Assembly (NCBI GenBank): GCA_029781855.1
Contig: JAKOVX010000060.1
Coordinates: forward strand, 1-48,404
Direction: 5' to 3'
Length of the DNA: 48,404 nt
Source of the DNA: Acidobacteriota bacterium
GTDB taxonomy: Bacteria; Acidobacteriota; Blastocatellia; Pyrinomonadales; Pyrinomonadaceae
Positions 1 through 8,489 of this stretch are shown in pieces (positions within the stretch are counted from its first letter, which is position 1; each line of letters opens with the position of its first letter). The position numbers and the translations under genes were made by a program. The notes under the pieces were generated by a model. The model saw nothing but the letters and a program-made list of their open reading frames with translations. It had not been told where the DNA came from and ran no database searches.

Positions 1-289
1 CGGAGCGGGCGTCAACCTGGGTGTGGCTGCCGACACACATGTTTAGCTTGAAGTCTTCGTAGAGTCCCTTGTCACACGACGGGATCCGCTCCCAGACTTT
101 ACAAGGACGGTGTCCTTCCGCACCGCATTTTCGTTGAGCGATTGCCGATGCCGGCGTAAGCAAGATGAACGACAGCAAAAATAAGCTCGGAACAATGCCA
201 AAAACCACCGACATCCATTTTGTCTTTCTAAGCGCACAAAGTTCGGGCCCATTTGGGTGGACCGCAAACCGCTGACTTGCTCTGATCAT
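1..289 (-). CDS. Secreted Cys-containing protein of unknown function, 3' part outside the window
   Basis: The frame is open from the left edge to an ATG at 289, giving 96 codons of N-terminus. The ATG is preceded by a strong Shine-Dalgarno, GGAGGT, four bases upstream, which is why I chose it. An internal ATG at 214 has only a weak AAAG-type site and would give a more conventional signal peptide. A hydrophobic stretch follows a roughly 25-residue polar leader and ends in a signal-peptidase-like ASAIAQ. The mature part begins with RKCGAEG and PCKVWERIPSC, a Cys-patterned segment; I do not recognise the full family. Function is unknown; export to the periplasm or beyond is inferred from the leader. 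It is transcribed away from queC and separated from it by about 220 bases with no other convincing gene. Confidence 0.6.
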   Translation of the reverse strand, partial: MIRASQRFAVHPNGPELCALRKTKWMSVVFGIVPSLFLLSFILLTPASAIAQRKCGAEGHRPCKVWERIPSCDKGLYEDFKLNMCVGSHTQVDARS

Positions 290-293
290 TTTT

Positions 294-299
294 ACCTCC
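294..299 (-). promoter_or_regulatory. Shine-Dalgarno deciding the start of the left-edge gene
   Basis: On the minus strand the sequence reads GGAGGT, then four A residues, then ATG. The match to the anti-Shine-Dalgarno is complete, and it favours the start at 289 over the internal ATG at 214. Confidence 0.6.
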
Positions 300-512
300 G
301 TCTATGGGTCAGATCGAAGCATCCGTTTCGCCGGCATCTGAGGCGACGAATACTACGCAATGCCATCGATCCCTACGATTTTGGGAACCACGGTTTTTCG
401 TATCAAACAAAAAATACCACGGCGTCGATCGACCCGACAAGAAATCTTCTTCTGATGCGATCATCGCTTTTCGGATAGGTCGCCGCCAAATCAGTTCTAT
501 CAGCGTCGGTGG

Positions 513-1193
513 TTATTTGTAAATAATCGGGTCGGCGATGCCGGCCTGGGCAAATCCTCTGAGCCTTAACGCACACGAATCGCAAGTACCGCAGGCGAGA
601 TCTTCGTTGCGGTAGCACGACCACGTCAGATGCAGCGGAGCTTTCAGTTCAATTCCCTTTTTCACGATCTCCCCTTTCGTCAGTTCGATTATCGGTGTCC
701 GTATTTCGATGTCAGTGTCGGGTTTGGTCCCGGCATTTATGGTCTGTTGGAACGCCGCGTAAAACTCTGGCCGGCAATCCGGATAGCCGCTCGAATCCTC
801 GGCGACCGCCCCGATATAGATCGCGTCCGCCCCAAGGACCTCGGCCCAGCTCGTCGCGATCGAAAGCATATTCGCGTTGCGAAATGGGACATAGCTGGTC
901 GGTATCTCGTTCGATTCGAGGTCGGCCTCGGTGACGATGATGTTCTCGTCAGTCAGCGACGAACCGCCGATCTTCGCGAGGTGCTCGATGGAAATATCAA
1001 GCCTTTTATCGACGCCAAAATGGTCGGCGATATCGTTGAATGCCTTTCTTTCCCTGTTTTCTGTCCGCTGGCCGTATGAAACGTGAAGAAAGCCGAGCTC
1101 ACAGGATTCGGAGGCCGCGATCGCCGCGGTCACGCACGAATCCATCCCACCGGAAACGAGAACGATTGAAATTTGACTAGACTCCGCGTGCAT
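513..1193 (-). CDS. queC: 7-cyano-7-deazaguanine synthase QueC
   Basis: QueC converts 7-carboxy-7-deazaguanine, ammonia and ATP to preQ0, the precursor of queuosine in tRNA wobble positions. The protein has 226 residues, normal for the family. It shows the PP-loop SGGMDS (residues 14-19) and the C-terminal zinc site as C193, C201, C204 and C207. The frame is open further upstream to 1256, but the ATG at 1193 is preceded by a GGGGGGA ribosome site and starts right at the conserved N-terminus, so I use it. This start overlaps the end of queE by 17 bases, indicating translational coupling. QueE supplies its substrate. No queD or queF is visible in the window, so the pathway is completed elsewhere. 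Confidence 0.95.
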   Translation of the reverse strand: MHAESSQISIVLVSGGMDSCVTAAIAASESCELGFLHVSYGQRTENRERKAFNDIADHFGVDKRLDISIEHLAKIGGSSLTDENIIVTEADLESNEIPTSYVPFRNANMLSIATSWAEVLGADAIYIGAVAEDSSGYPDCRPEFYAAFQQTINAGTKPDTDIEIRTPIIELTKGEIVKKGIELKAPLHLTWSCYRNEDLACGTCDSCALRLRGFAQAGIADPIIYK

Positions 1194-1848
1194 CGTCCCC
1201 CCAAATGTATTTATGCAGCTGCAAATTAAGCCGCACCGGCAATCCGCTTTGTGCAACGGCCTCGGCTATTTCAGCCAAACTTTCGACGCCGTGAACAGGC
1301 GAGATCAGGACATCTTTTGTCCTTTTCGAAAGGTCATATTTTTCAATAATTCCCTTCGTGTACTCCCAATCCGACATTTCGGCGATCACAAATTTCACCT
1401 CGTCCATGTGGGGCCTTAGCCGCTCCAGGTTTGGCCAATAATTTCGCTTGGCCTCGCCGGATGCCGGGCATTTTACGTCAAGTATGATCGTCGCACGCGG
1501 GTCAACATTCTTCGTCGAAACGTAGCCGCCGGTCTCGATCAGCACTTCGAAACCGCGATCGCAGAGCTCGGTGACGAAAGGAAGCACGTTCTTTTGGGCA
1601 AGCGGTTCGCCGCCGGTGACTTCGACAAGGTTGCAGCCGAATTCGTCGAGCTTTGCAAATATCTCCTCGAACGACATACGCTCGCCGCCTGTGAATGTGT
1701 ACTCGCTATCGCACCAAACGCACCGCATCGGACACCCCGTCAGTCGTACAAACGAACACGGCCGCCCGGCATGCGACGACTCGCCCTGGATAGAAAGGAA
1801 TATTTCGGTAATACGGAGCGAATTATCGTAGTTCGGCGTCTTATTCAA
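1177..1848 (-). CDS. queE: 7-carboxy-7-deazaguanine synthase QueE (radical SAM)
   Basis: QueE performs the radical-SAM ring contraction of 6-carboxytetrahydropterin to 7-carboxy-7-deazaguanine. The family-specific cluster motif CxxxCxxC is present as C39, C43 and C46, following the typical ITEIFLSIQGE opening and HAGRPCSFVRLTGC. At 223 residues it has normal length. The start codon is TTG at 1848; it overlaps the stop of the upstream gene by 8 bases and has GAGGT nine bases upstream. The gene is fourth or fifth in a minus-strand cluster whose other members are membrane and secreted proteins of unknown role; the link to them may be only transcriptional. Confidence 0.95.
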   Translation of the reverse strand: MNKTPNYDNSLRITEIFLSIQGESSHAGRPCSFVRLTGCPMRCVWCDSEYTFTGGERMSFEEIFAKLDEFGCNLVEVTGGEPLAQKNVLPFVTELCDRGFEVLIETGGYVSTKNVDPRATIILDVKCPASGEAKRNYWPNLERLRPHMDEVKFVIAEMSDWEYTKGIIEKYDLSKRTKDVLISPVHGVESLAEIAEAVAQSGLPVRLNLQLHKYIWGDDARGV

Positions 1849-2332
1849 ACTTAAATGACCTCGATATCTTTGCCGCGACAGGATCCCATGTGGCTTTTTC
1901 GGCTTTGTTATATTGAATCACAAAGGTGGCGAAAGTAGCACCGGCGTCACCGTCCGTGCCTGATAGGATCGTCTTTTGATAATAGATCTTGCCGTCCTTC
2001 GTGCCCGAAATGACGTAGCTGGCAGTCAAAAGTGTCTTGTAAGTGACGCCCGACCCACGTTCTTTCAGATCGCTCAAATATGACTTCTTCAGCGTGTCAA
2101 ACAACGCGTTGTATTGACCCCACACACGCAGTTCGGCGTCTCCGCGTTTTGCTTTGAAGACACGTCCGTCGCCATTCTGGGCCTCGTCCTGCGGCACCAG
2201 AAGATCGGCTGGATAATCGATTGAGTAGGCAAACCGTGCGTTTGAATATGTCTGATACTTAGTCTGTCCCAAAGCGGAACCAGCTAATATAGCGGCCGCA
2301 ATCGCCACGATCACTATCGATATTCTTCGCAT
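1841..2332 (-). CDS. Small secreted protein of unknown function
   Basis: This 163-residue protein starts with MRRIS, a hydrophobic core and AGSALGQ, a clear Sec signal peptide with cleavage around residue 22. The mature part opens with SNARFAYSIDYPADLL, a pattern common in small bacterial exported proteins that bind or coat surface structures, and contains no catalytic motif I can name. The open frame extends upstream to 2614, but that extension lies over the next gene and lacks a leader, so the signal-peptide Met at 2332 is preferred. It follows the 145-residue membrane protein by 5 bases and overlaps queE by 8 bases, so it belongs to the same transcript. Confidence 0.75.
   Translation of the reverse strand: MRRISIVIVAIAAAILAGSALGQTKYQTYSNARFAYSIDYPADLLVPQDEAQNGDGRVFKAKRGDAELRVWGQYNALFDTLKKSYLSDLKERGSGVTYKTLLTASYVISGTKDGKIYYQKTILSGTDGDAGATFATFVIQYNKAEKATWDPVAAKISRSFKFE
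1858..1862 (-). promoter_or_regulatory. Ribosome binding site supporting the TTG start of queE
   Basis: GAGGT on the minus strand lies nine bases before the TTG at 1848, inside the 3' end of the upstream gene. No ATG occurs near the conserved N-terminus in this frame, so this site is the main support for the non-ATG start. Confidence 0.55.
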
Positions 2333-2337
2333 AATCG

Positions 2338-2775
2338 TTAAAATAGTCCGAACCATCCGTAATAATTCATTATCTCGCCTAATCCAAACGAAGCAAGATT
2401 GGCAATGACGATCGCCACGAGTGAACGGATCCAGTCGCCTGTGCCGAGGTCGATCTTGCCGCGATAAGCGAACCAGAACAAGAGGCACTCGGCGACCGGA
2501 GCGAACGTCTCCGCAACGGCCAGATACAACGTTCTCGACTGGTCCAAAAAGATCGCCGGCAGCACCAACACGACGATCGGATAGGTGCACGCCGTCAACC
2601 ACGCTCCGCACCATAATTTTTGCCGGAACGAGACCTTCGGCGACAGGCCGACGAGCAGCACAGGCGTCTCGATCGCGATGGTGAAAAGATAGCCTATCGG
2701 CAGGAACGTCCAGAGGTCGCGGAGCGGCAGGCTCTGCGACGTGCGCACAATGTCTACGTCGTCGAATAGGTACAT
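2338..2775 (-). CDS. Four-helix integral membrane protein of unknown function
   Basis: The 145-residue product has about four hydrophobic segments (roughly residues 22-42, 55-77, 82-103 and 115-135) with short polar loops. No family motif is recognised. There is no obvious Shine-Dalgarno before the ATG at 2775, so the start is uncertain. It lies 61 bases after the 334-residue membrane protein and 5 bases before the secreted protein. The shared strand and small gaps suggest that the two membrane proteins are made together and may interact, but this is inference. Confidence 0.7.
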   Translation of the reverse strand: MYLFDDVDIVRTSQSLPLRDLWTFLPIGYLFTIAIETPVLLVGLSPKVSFRQKLWCGAWLTACTYPIVVLVLPAIFLDQSRTLYLAVAETFAPVAECLLFWFAYRGKIDLGTGDWIRSLVAIVIANLASFGLGEIMNYYGWFGLF

Positions 2776-2836
2776 CGATTGGTTCGGAACCGAGTGATCG
2801 TTTCGGGTAAGATCCGTTAACTCGCGACCGTCTCTC

Positions 2837-3841
2837 TCACAGCATTTTTATCAGGAACGGAAATTCCGCCAAGACGTGCCCGATCGCGAAAGCGAAATAA
2901 ACATCGCGGGTCGTTGTGTAGTCGACGGCGAATCCACCCCACAGTAAAAGAACGATCAGTAGGCCCACCGCGAGCACACCGGCGACTAGCTTCGGATATC
3001 CTCGCTTATTTGCAAAAAGTGGTATCTCGCTTAGCTTCCACGGGATCGCCCTGCGGTCGATCAGCGGGATCAGAAGGATCCAGACGAAATAGTGGATCGA
3101 TTCGAGAAACACGTGCGTAGCGACCAGGAAATGACTCGAGATGCCGGGCAGGATCTCACTGCCTGCGTGTTGTCCGATCCTCCAAAACAATTTAGTGTCC
3201 TCGGGCAAATTAGGCGAGGATGCGAAAGCGAACCACAAGACAACAAGGAAAACCGGGATCGACGCGAGGCAGAAGTGATACGCCCGAAGCCATTCTGGCC
3301 TTGTCCGTCGCATCTGTCGCTCGAGAAACCACATCGCGACGAACGGATGAATGTAGACAAGTGACAAACTCCAGTATTGCGGAACTAGCCACGCCAAAGC
3401 TGCGAGAAAAAAGGCTGCCGGAAATGCCCACGACCAATCGCTCCGTGGCCGCTGTCTGCCACGTAGATAGAACATTACCGCAAGCCACAAGACAAACGTG
3501 GTGTTCCAAACGGCCGTCAGCGTCGCCCAGCCATCGAGGCTCCAGAGCCAGTTCCCGCTTGCGAAATACAAGGTCAAATAGGCGGCCGCCAGAATCACGA
3601 CTCCGCCGATGCCGACCGAATAATAGACGCGTGAACGTCCCCAACGCAGCGGCATCCGGGCTGCAAAATAGCGAAATTCCATAAGATTATGGACTCCCGC
3701 AAATAAGAAGATCGTCGCTATCGACATTGTGAGCGGGGCCGCTCCGATCACGGCCGCCGCCAGAGCGCAGGACAAGACGAACGCGATCAAAAAGAGATGT
3801 GCGTTCGTCATTTCGAATCTGGATACTCGAATTTCCTGCAT
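2837..3841 (-). CDS. Multipass membrane protein with repeated HxxxE motifs, function unknown
   Basis: The 334-residue product is strongly hydrophobic, with about eight predicted membrane segments. Polar His and Glu residues lie within or at the ends of these segments in a repeating pattern: H51-x3-E55 (HNLMEF), H243-x3-E247-x2-H250 (HVFLESIH) and H322-x3-E326 (HVLAEF), plus H165 and E174. Such patterns are typical of membrane-embedded metal sites, so a metal-dependent membrane enzyme is possible, but I cannot assign a family. The start at 3841 lacks a good ribosome site; Met11 at 3811 is an alternative. It follows the 198-residue protein by 14 bases. Confidence 0.75.
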   Translation of the reverse strand: MQEIRVSRFEMTNAHLFLIAFVLSCALAAAVIGAAPLTMSIATIFLFAGVHNLMEFRYFAARMPLRWGRSRVYYSVGIGGVVILAAAYLTLYFASGNWLWSLDGWATLTAVWNTTFVLWLAVMFYLRGRQRPRSDWSWAFPAAFFLAALAWLVPQYWSLSLVYIHPFVAMWFLERQMRRTRPEWLRAYHFCLASIPVFLVVLWFAFASSPNLPEDTKLFWRIGQHAGSEILPGISSHFLVATHVFLESIHYFVWILLIPLIDRRAIPWKLSEIPLFANKRGYPKLVAGVLAVGLLIVLLLWGGFAVDYTTTRDVYFAFAIGHVLAEFPFLIKML

Positions 3842-3855
3842 TGAAAAGCGAATAA

Positions 3856-4452
3856 TTATTCCCCGCTCGGCGATGGTTCAGGCGTTGGATCGGGCACGAT
3901 CAACTCGACTTGGTCCGTATCGCCCGTTTCAAGTTTGATCTTGCCGGACCCAAAACCGTAAGTATGCACGTATTGCGAAAACATTTTGCCGGTAATGCTG
4001 CGGGCCTCGGGCGGCGGTCCGGCATTCGCATAAACAAGGGTCGCCGCCGATACCGCGCCGATAGCAACGAAAGCTACGACAAGTGCCTTGCCCGACCTTG
4101 TCGCCGCTTTGCCGGAGCGTACGAACCAGACACCGCCAAAAACAAGTGCCAGGCTTAGGAACATTCCGCTGACGATCGTCCGGGTTCGCGTGAAAATACC
4201 GGGTGAAGTTACCGCGGCTGTGTTATCAGTATCGTCATCGAGCTGTTCGAGTTCAGCCCGAAGCTTCTTGACCTGCGATTTTGGAATTATCAACCGAGCC
4301 TCTTTGGCGTTACGATCGAGTCGGATGTACATCATCGAATTGATCTGTTTCCCGGGTTTCGGCGACTTGCTGGGCTCAGGCCTCGCAATATCGGCAAACG
4401 CCGCGGCGGATACAAGAAGTAGAAGAGCGGTCAGGCTTACTAGTCGTTTCAT
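3856..4452 (-). CDS. Signal-peptide protein with two transmembrane helices, unknown function
   Basis: This 198-residue protein begins with MKRLVSLTALLLLV and a signal cleavage site near FADIA. A mainly polar region (residues 25-80) is followed by two hydrophobic segments around 95-112 and 120-142. The C-terminus is acidic and ends in a Pro/Ser/Glu-rich tail with PDPTPEPSPSGE. AGGAGA precedes the ATG with good spacing. It is the first gene of the minus-strand cluster running to queC and diverges from pepP, so the 184-base gap before it should hold the cluster promoter. No homologue is recognised from sequence alone. Confidence 0.75.
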   Translation of the reverse strand: MKRLVSLTALLLLVSAAAFADIARPEPSKSPKPGKQINSMMYIRLDRNAKEARLIIPKSQVKKLRAELEQLDDDTDNTAAVTSPGIFTRTRTIVSGMFLSLALVFGGVWFVRSGKAATRSGKALVVAFVAIGAVSAATLVYANAGPPPEARSITGKMFSQYVHTYGFGSGKIKLETGDTDQVELIVPDPTPEPSPSGE

Positions 4453-4588
4453 CGTTTTTCTCCTGGGGTTAGTACGAAATTTTCAAAATTATATCAGCGA
4501 TGTCCGACATTAGAACGAAAACGCAACGGGAAATTAGCATTTTCGATCAATTTTTACGGCAATTCTGATGCAGCTCGACCGGGTGTCT

Positions 4589-4617
4589 CTGACTTTGGCT
4601 ACAATTTGAGCTACAAT
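4589..4617 (+). promoter_or_regulatory. Candidate sigma70-type promoter of the Xaa-Pro aminopeptidase gene
   Basis: CTGACT (4589-4594, four of six matches to TTGACA), a 17-base spacer and TACAAT (4612-4617, five of six matches to TATAAT) lie just upstream of the ATG at 4637. The predicted transcript leader would be about 13 bases and contains GAGGG. A second TACAAT lies inside the spacer as part of a short GCTACAATT direct repeat. Confidence 0.45.
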
Positions 4618-4636
4618 TCAGCACAACGAGGGATTT

Positions 4637-5968
4637 ATGAGAGCACAATTAAAGAAGTTCATTGAGGCAATGGAGCCAAATTCGGTCGCGATCATTCCTG
4701 CGGCACACGAAGCGACCCGGAGCTATGACACCGAGTTCAAGTTTCATCAGGACCCGGATTTTTGGTACCTGACGGGCTTTCCCGAACCCGACGCGATCGC
4801 GGTGATCCACGCGTCGTCGAAAAAGCCCTTCACGTTGTATGTTCGCCCCCGCGACCCGGTGATGGAGACTTGGTACGGACGTCGGCAGGGTACAGAAGGT
4901 GCGGTTAAGAATTTCGGTGCCGACAGGGCTTTCTCGATCGAAAAATTCGAAGGCGATCTCGGTAAACTGCTCGATGGCCATGACAAACTGTATTACCGTT
5001 TTGCCCTCGATCGTAAACTTGACGATACGATCCTGAATTATTTGTCCAATCAGCGCCTGCGAAGGCTAAAGACCGCCTACCCGCCGCACACTATCGTCGA
5101 TCCGACGATCATTACCGGCGAAATGCGTCTGCATAAATCCGCAGACGAGGTCAAGTTAATGCAGCGAGCGGCAGACATTGCGTGCGAGGCTCATATTCTC
5201 GCGATGAAGAGCGTCAAGCCTGGTATGAACGAAGGCCAGGTCGAATCGTTAATGGAGGCGCTCATGCGCGACCGCGGGGCAAACGGCGTCTCATACAATT
5301 CGATCATCGGCGGCGGCGACAATGCGACGATCCTGCATTACGTCGAGAACAATATGCCGCTCAAGGACGGCGATCTGATCCTGATCGACGCCGGAGCCGA
5401 GTACCAGGGCTACGCCTCCGACATCACACGGACCTTTCCCGTCAACGGCAAATACACTAAGGCTCAGCGTGAGGTTTACGACGTTGTTCTCGACACCCAG
5501 ATCCAGTGCATCGAATACACAAAATCCGGCAATACGGTCAAAGCACGTCAGGATTTTTCGATCGAGCTTTTGACCGAAGGGATGAAAAAACTTGGCCTCC
5601 TGAAAGGTAAGACCAAGGACCTGATAAAGAAGAAATCGTACATGAAATATTACATGCACGGAGTCGGTCATTACCTCGGTCTCGATGTTCATGATGCCGG
5701 CAGGTATTTTACGGATCAGACGGCGAAAAACTCACGTCCATTCGCTCCGGGAATGGTTCTGACCGTCGAACCCGGGCTCTATATTCCTCCGGACGACAAA
5801 TCAGCTCCGGCAAAGTATCGCGGTATCGGTATTCGGATCGAAGACGATGTCCTTGTCACCAAAGACGGCAACGTAAACCTGACCGCCGGCGTACCAAAAG
5901 ACCCGGACGAGATAGAGTCGATCATGAACAATGGCAAATCCAAGGCCGCGTCGAGATCTGGAAAATAG
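4637..5968 (+). CDS. pepP: Xaa-Pro aminopeptidase (aminopeptidase P, M24 family)
   Basis: It removes N-terminal residues from peptides with proline in second position, using two metal ions in the cytoplasm. The 443-residue protein has the N-terminal creatinase-like domain (about 1-170, with FHQDPDFWYLTGFPEPDA) and the pita-bread catalytic domain. All five metal ligands are visible: D251, D262, H345, E378 and E402. The start is supported by GAGGG seven bases upstream and by the standard family length. There is no signal peptide. The next gene begins directly after its stop codon, so the two are co-transcribed. Confidence 0.95.
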   Translation: MRAQLKKFIEAMEPNSVAIIPAAHEATRSYDTEFKFHQDPDFWYLTGFPEPDAIAVIHASSKKPFTLYVRPRDPVMETWYGRRQGTEGAVKNFGADRAFSIEKFEGDLGKLLDGHDKLYYRFALDRKLDDTILNYLSNQRLRRLKTAYPPHTIVDPTIITGEMRLHKSADEVKLMQRAADIACEAHILAMKSVKPGMNEGQVESLMEALMRDRGANGVSYNSIIGGGDNATILHYVENNMPLKDGDLILIDAGAEYQGYASDITRTFPVNGKYTKAQREVYDVVLDTQIQCIEYTKSGNTVKARQDFSIELLTEGMKKLGLLKGKTKDLIKKKSYMKYYMHGVGHYLGLDVHDAGRYFTDQTAKNSRPFAPGMVLTVEPGLYIPPDDKSAPAKYRGIGIRIEDDVLVTKDGNVNLTAGVPKDPDEIESIMNNGKSKAASRSGK

Positions 5969-6379
5969 ATGAACCTGGAAAACATTATTCGGCACCTGCC
6001 CGAACTTTTTGGTGCACTGTTCGTGACGGTACTTTTTCTTCAGTCGAGTCTCGACAAGATATTCGACTGGAAAGGAAACATGGAATGGCTGACGGGCCAT
6101 TTTTCGAAGACGTTTTTGAGTCCTTTCGTCTGGATAATGCTCGCTAAGTTGACCGTCCTCGAACTCGCGACCGGACTGCTGAATGCAGTCGGGATAGTTT
6201 ATTTCGTGCTCTACGGCTCGACCATCGTCATCTTCTATGGAGCATCACTCGGGGCTTTGACGCTGATCGGCCTGTTCTTCGGTCAGCGAATAGCAAAAGA
6301 TTATCCAGGCGCGGCCGTCTTGGTTCCTTATTTTCTGTTGATGATAGCGCTTGTGTATTTGACCACACCCGCGAGGTAA
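5969..6379 (+). CDS. DoxX-like four-helix membrane protein
   Basis: The 136-residue protein has about four membrane segments. It carries features of the DoxX/DoxD superfamily: a first helix followed by SSLDKIFDW, a second helix with ELATGLLNAVG, and a short C-terminal helix. DoxX proteins are small membrane proteins linked to redox or quinone processes; the precise role here is unknown. The ATG follows the pepP stop with no gap, so translation is probably coupled. It converges with the CadC-like regulator gene across an 11-base gap containing a small hairpin. Confidence 0.6.
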   Translation: MNLENIIRHLPELFGALFVTVLFLQSSLDKIFDWKGNMEWLTGHFSKTFLSPFVWIMLAKLTVLELATGLLNAVGIVYFVLYGSTIVIFYGASLGALTLIGLFFGQRIAKDYPGAAVLVPYFLLMIALVYLTTPAR

Positions 6380-6390
6380 GGCTTCGGCCT
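6379..6390. terminator. Short UUCG-loop hairpin between convergent genes
   Basis: AGGC, TTCG, GCCT forms a perfect four-pair stem with the very stable UUCG tetraloop. It fills almost exactly the gap between the DoxX-like gene and the end of the CadC-like gene. No U-tract follows, so activity as a terminator is uncertain. Confidence 0.3.
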
Positions 6391-8283
6391 CTAATTCTGT
6401 TCGTAATATTCCCTCCGAAAGTTCTCCCATTGAGCCTTCTGTTCAGATAGGAATTGAATGAATTCTGGCGAATTGCGGATGTTATCTAGGAGATGATCCC
6501 GATTAAAGAGAGGGTAATCTGGATAACCGGTTCCAGCGGTGCGTCGTAGCAGCCGAATAGCTTCAGCGGTCTTACCGTCAATCGCATACACGCACGCTGC
6601 GTAGTAGGTCGTGTGGTGATACGCCTCACCTTGGCGATCAGGTTCCTCCAACACCTTTTTGGTGGCGGCCTCAGCGGCATCCGCATTGCCTTTGTACGCA
6701 AGATAGATGGCCCGGTAAAGCCTCAGGAATGGGGCGTCTGGAGCCTGAGACAGCTCTTCATCTAATGACTTTCGAGCATCATCGAGTCTCCCCTTTCGCA
6801 GGTAGGCTAATGGTTCTTCAGACTGTATCCCGGGCGAGCCCTGTTTTGCCAGAATAGCGTCGGCATCGCCGCTAATACCCGGAAGAAAAACCTCTAGATC
6901 CGCGTAACTCTTGCTTGTAGGATCGGAACGAAGGCCTTCCTCGAGTTCTTGTTGTGCTTCGTCCTCCAACCCAAGGTGGGCGAGTATACCGGAATAATCC
7001 TCGATGTGGGAAAGCGGATCCATTCGTTTGGCTGTAAGCAACTCGCGAAGAGCGTCATTCACTCGGTAATTACCGGACGCTCCCCAGTAATAAAGGGATC
7101 TTACCAAATGTGTTTCAGCCAGGTTTGGATCCAGGTCTTCGGCACGTTCGACCTCTCCCATTGCGAGTTTGGCCCATTCTGGATTCTCAACATCGACAAA
7201 AATACCGGCCCAAATATATGCGTACGCAAGCTGGGCGTGGGCCAACGCATAGTTCGGGTCGGTTTCGATGGCCTTCTTAAATAGAGAGATCGTCTGCTCC
7301 AGCTGCGGCAATGCTCTTGCCTGATAACCCCGCTGGTCGAGGCTTAACATTCCCTTGAAGTAGTATTCATAAGCTAACTCATTAGCGGGATATTTATTCT
7401 GCGGAGCGCGAAGGTCCAGTTGGAAATGATTGGCGATCTTTTCCGCCACCAAATCCTGAATGGAAAATATGTCTTTCGACGGCATGTCGAAGCTGTCCGA
7501 CCACATCGAGGATCCGTCGGTCGTCCTTAGCAGGTTGACGCTTACGCGTATCACCTCGCCCGACTTCTGCATCGTTCCTTCCAAGACCGCGTCCACACCC
7601 AATTCGTGTCCGGCAGTCAAGCTGTCTTTTTCCTGTTCTGCATACCGATATATTGCGCTGGTGGGTCGAACCGTAAGACGCCCCGTTCTGTTTAGTTTCC
7701 GGATAATGGCGTCGGCAGCTCCTAAGCCAAGAGCGGAGTTATTTTCACCGAGCTGTCGAAGCGGCAAAACTGCCAGTGTCTTTATCCTGTCATCGGCCGT
7801 GAAAAATCTGCCGGAGGTTAACCAGACGACGGTCATTATCACAGACAGAGCGACCAGAATTATTATCCATCTCGGCCGTTCGATCCTCACAACGGCATTG
7901 CTGCTCGTTGGAGTCTCGGGCGTATTCTCTGCGATTTCGTCCAAGTCTCCAGACATGGACTCCGACACATCAGCAATAAATCGATAACCCTGACCCTGGA
8001 CGGTAGCAATATATTTATGTTCTCGGCCGGTATCTGAGAGGGCTTTTCGTAGGGTAGAGACGCTTCTTGCAAGATTTGCTTCTTCGACAAATTCATCCGG
8101 CCAGACATTCTCGATCAGCTCTTCTTTTCTGAGCAGCCGCCCGGGATTCCGAGCCAGGACAACGAGGACGTCAAATACCTTTCCCGGAAGCGATATCTCT
8201 TCGCCATTTCGGCTCAGAGAGCGCTCTGTGGGATCAAGGGTAAAACCGTCAAAAAAGTATCGTTTTCCGTCGTCGAATGTCAC
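6391..8283 (-). CDS. CadC-like membrane regulator: winged helix - TM - TolB-like - TPR
   Basis: This is a one-component transcription regulator, probably anchored in the inner membrane. Residues 10-105 form an OmpR/PhoB-type winged helix ending in the conserved YIATVQGQGYRF. A single transmembrane helix spans 138-155. Residues 165-275 resemble the TolB/adenylate-cyclase-associated domain, with LAVLPLRQLGE near its start, and residues 290-620 contain several TPR-like helical repeats (for example ALAHAQLAYAYIWAG). Start is GTG at 8283; no in-frame ATG precedes it before a stop. The periplasmic half probably senses a protein or envelope signal. It is divergent from the secreted protein gene at 8490, which makes that gene a candidate target. 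Confidence 0.85.
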   Translation of the reverse strand: MTFDDGKRYFFDGFTLDPTERSLSRNGEEISLPGKVFDVLVVLARNPGRLLRKEELIENVWPDEFVEEANLARSVSTLRKALSDTGREHKYIATVQGQGYRFIADVSESMSGDLDEIAENTPETPTSSNAVVRIERPRWIIILVALSVIMTVVWLTSGRFFTADDRIKTLAVLPLRQLGENNSALGLGAADAIIRKLNRTGRLTVRPTSAIYRYAEQEKDSLTAGHELGVDAVLEGTMQKSGEVIRVSVNLLRTTDGSSMWSDSFDMPSKDIFSIQDLVAEKIANHFQLDLRAPQNKYPANELAYEYYFKGMLSLDQRGYQARALPQLEQTISLFKKAIETDPNYALAHAQLAYAYIWAGIFVDVENPEWAKLAMGEVERAEDLDPNLAETHLVRSLYYWGASGNYRVNDALRELLTAKRMDPLSHIEDYSGILAHLGLEDEAQQELEEGLRSDPTSKSYADLEVFLPGISGDADAILAKQGSPGIQSEEPLAYLRKGRLDDARKSLDEELSQAPDAPFLRLYRAIYLAYKGNADAAEAATKKVLEEPDRQGEAYHHTTYYAACVYAIDGKTAEAIRLLRRTAGTGYPDYPLFNRDHLLDNIRNSPEFIQFLSEQKAQWENFRREYYEQN

Positions 8284-8489
8284 AGGCGTGCGTATGTAAT
8301 GGCGATTTCAAAAAAAATTCCGAAAAAACTCCGAAGAAATCAAAGACCTCGAACAGTCTCAGAAACAATAATCCGTCACGAAAGCGAATACAACGATTAT
8401 AGCTCAAATTCCACGGTGTAAAAGTGGCGTTTGATCACGATTCGCCGGAAACTTGTTGGAATCCAAATAAGAATTAAGGAGTAAAAACG

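Noticed and set aside
290..512. Small plus-strand frames in the gap between the left-edge gene and queC
   Set aside because: They lack ribosome sites and protein-like composition; the gap is better read as promoter and untranslated sequence.
630..1079. 149-codon plus-strand frame opposite queC
   Set aside because: It is antisense to a clear QueC with intact motifs, has no ribosome site and no recognisable protein pattern.
1194..1256. Upstream extension of queC by 21 residues
   Set aside because: The extension lies mainly over queE, and the strong ribosome site and conserved N-terminus point to the ATG at 1193.
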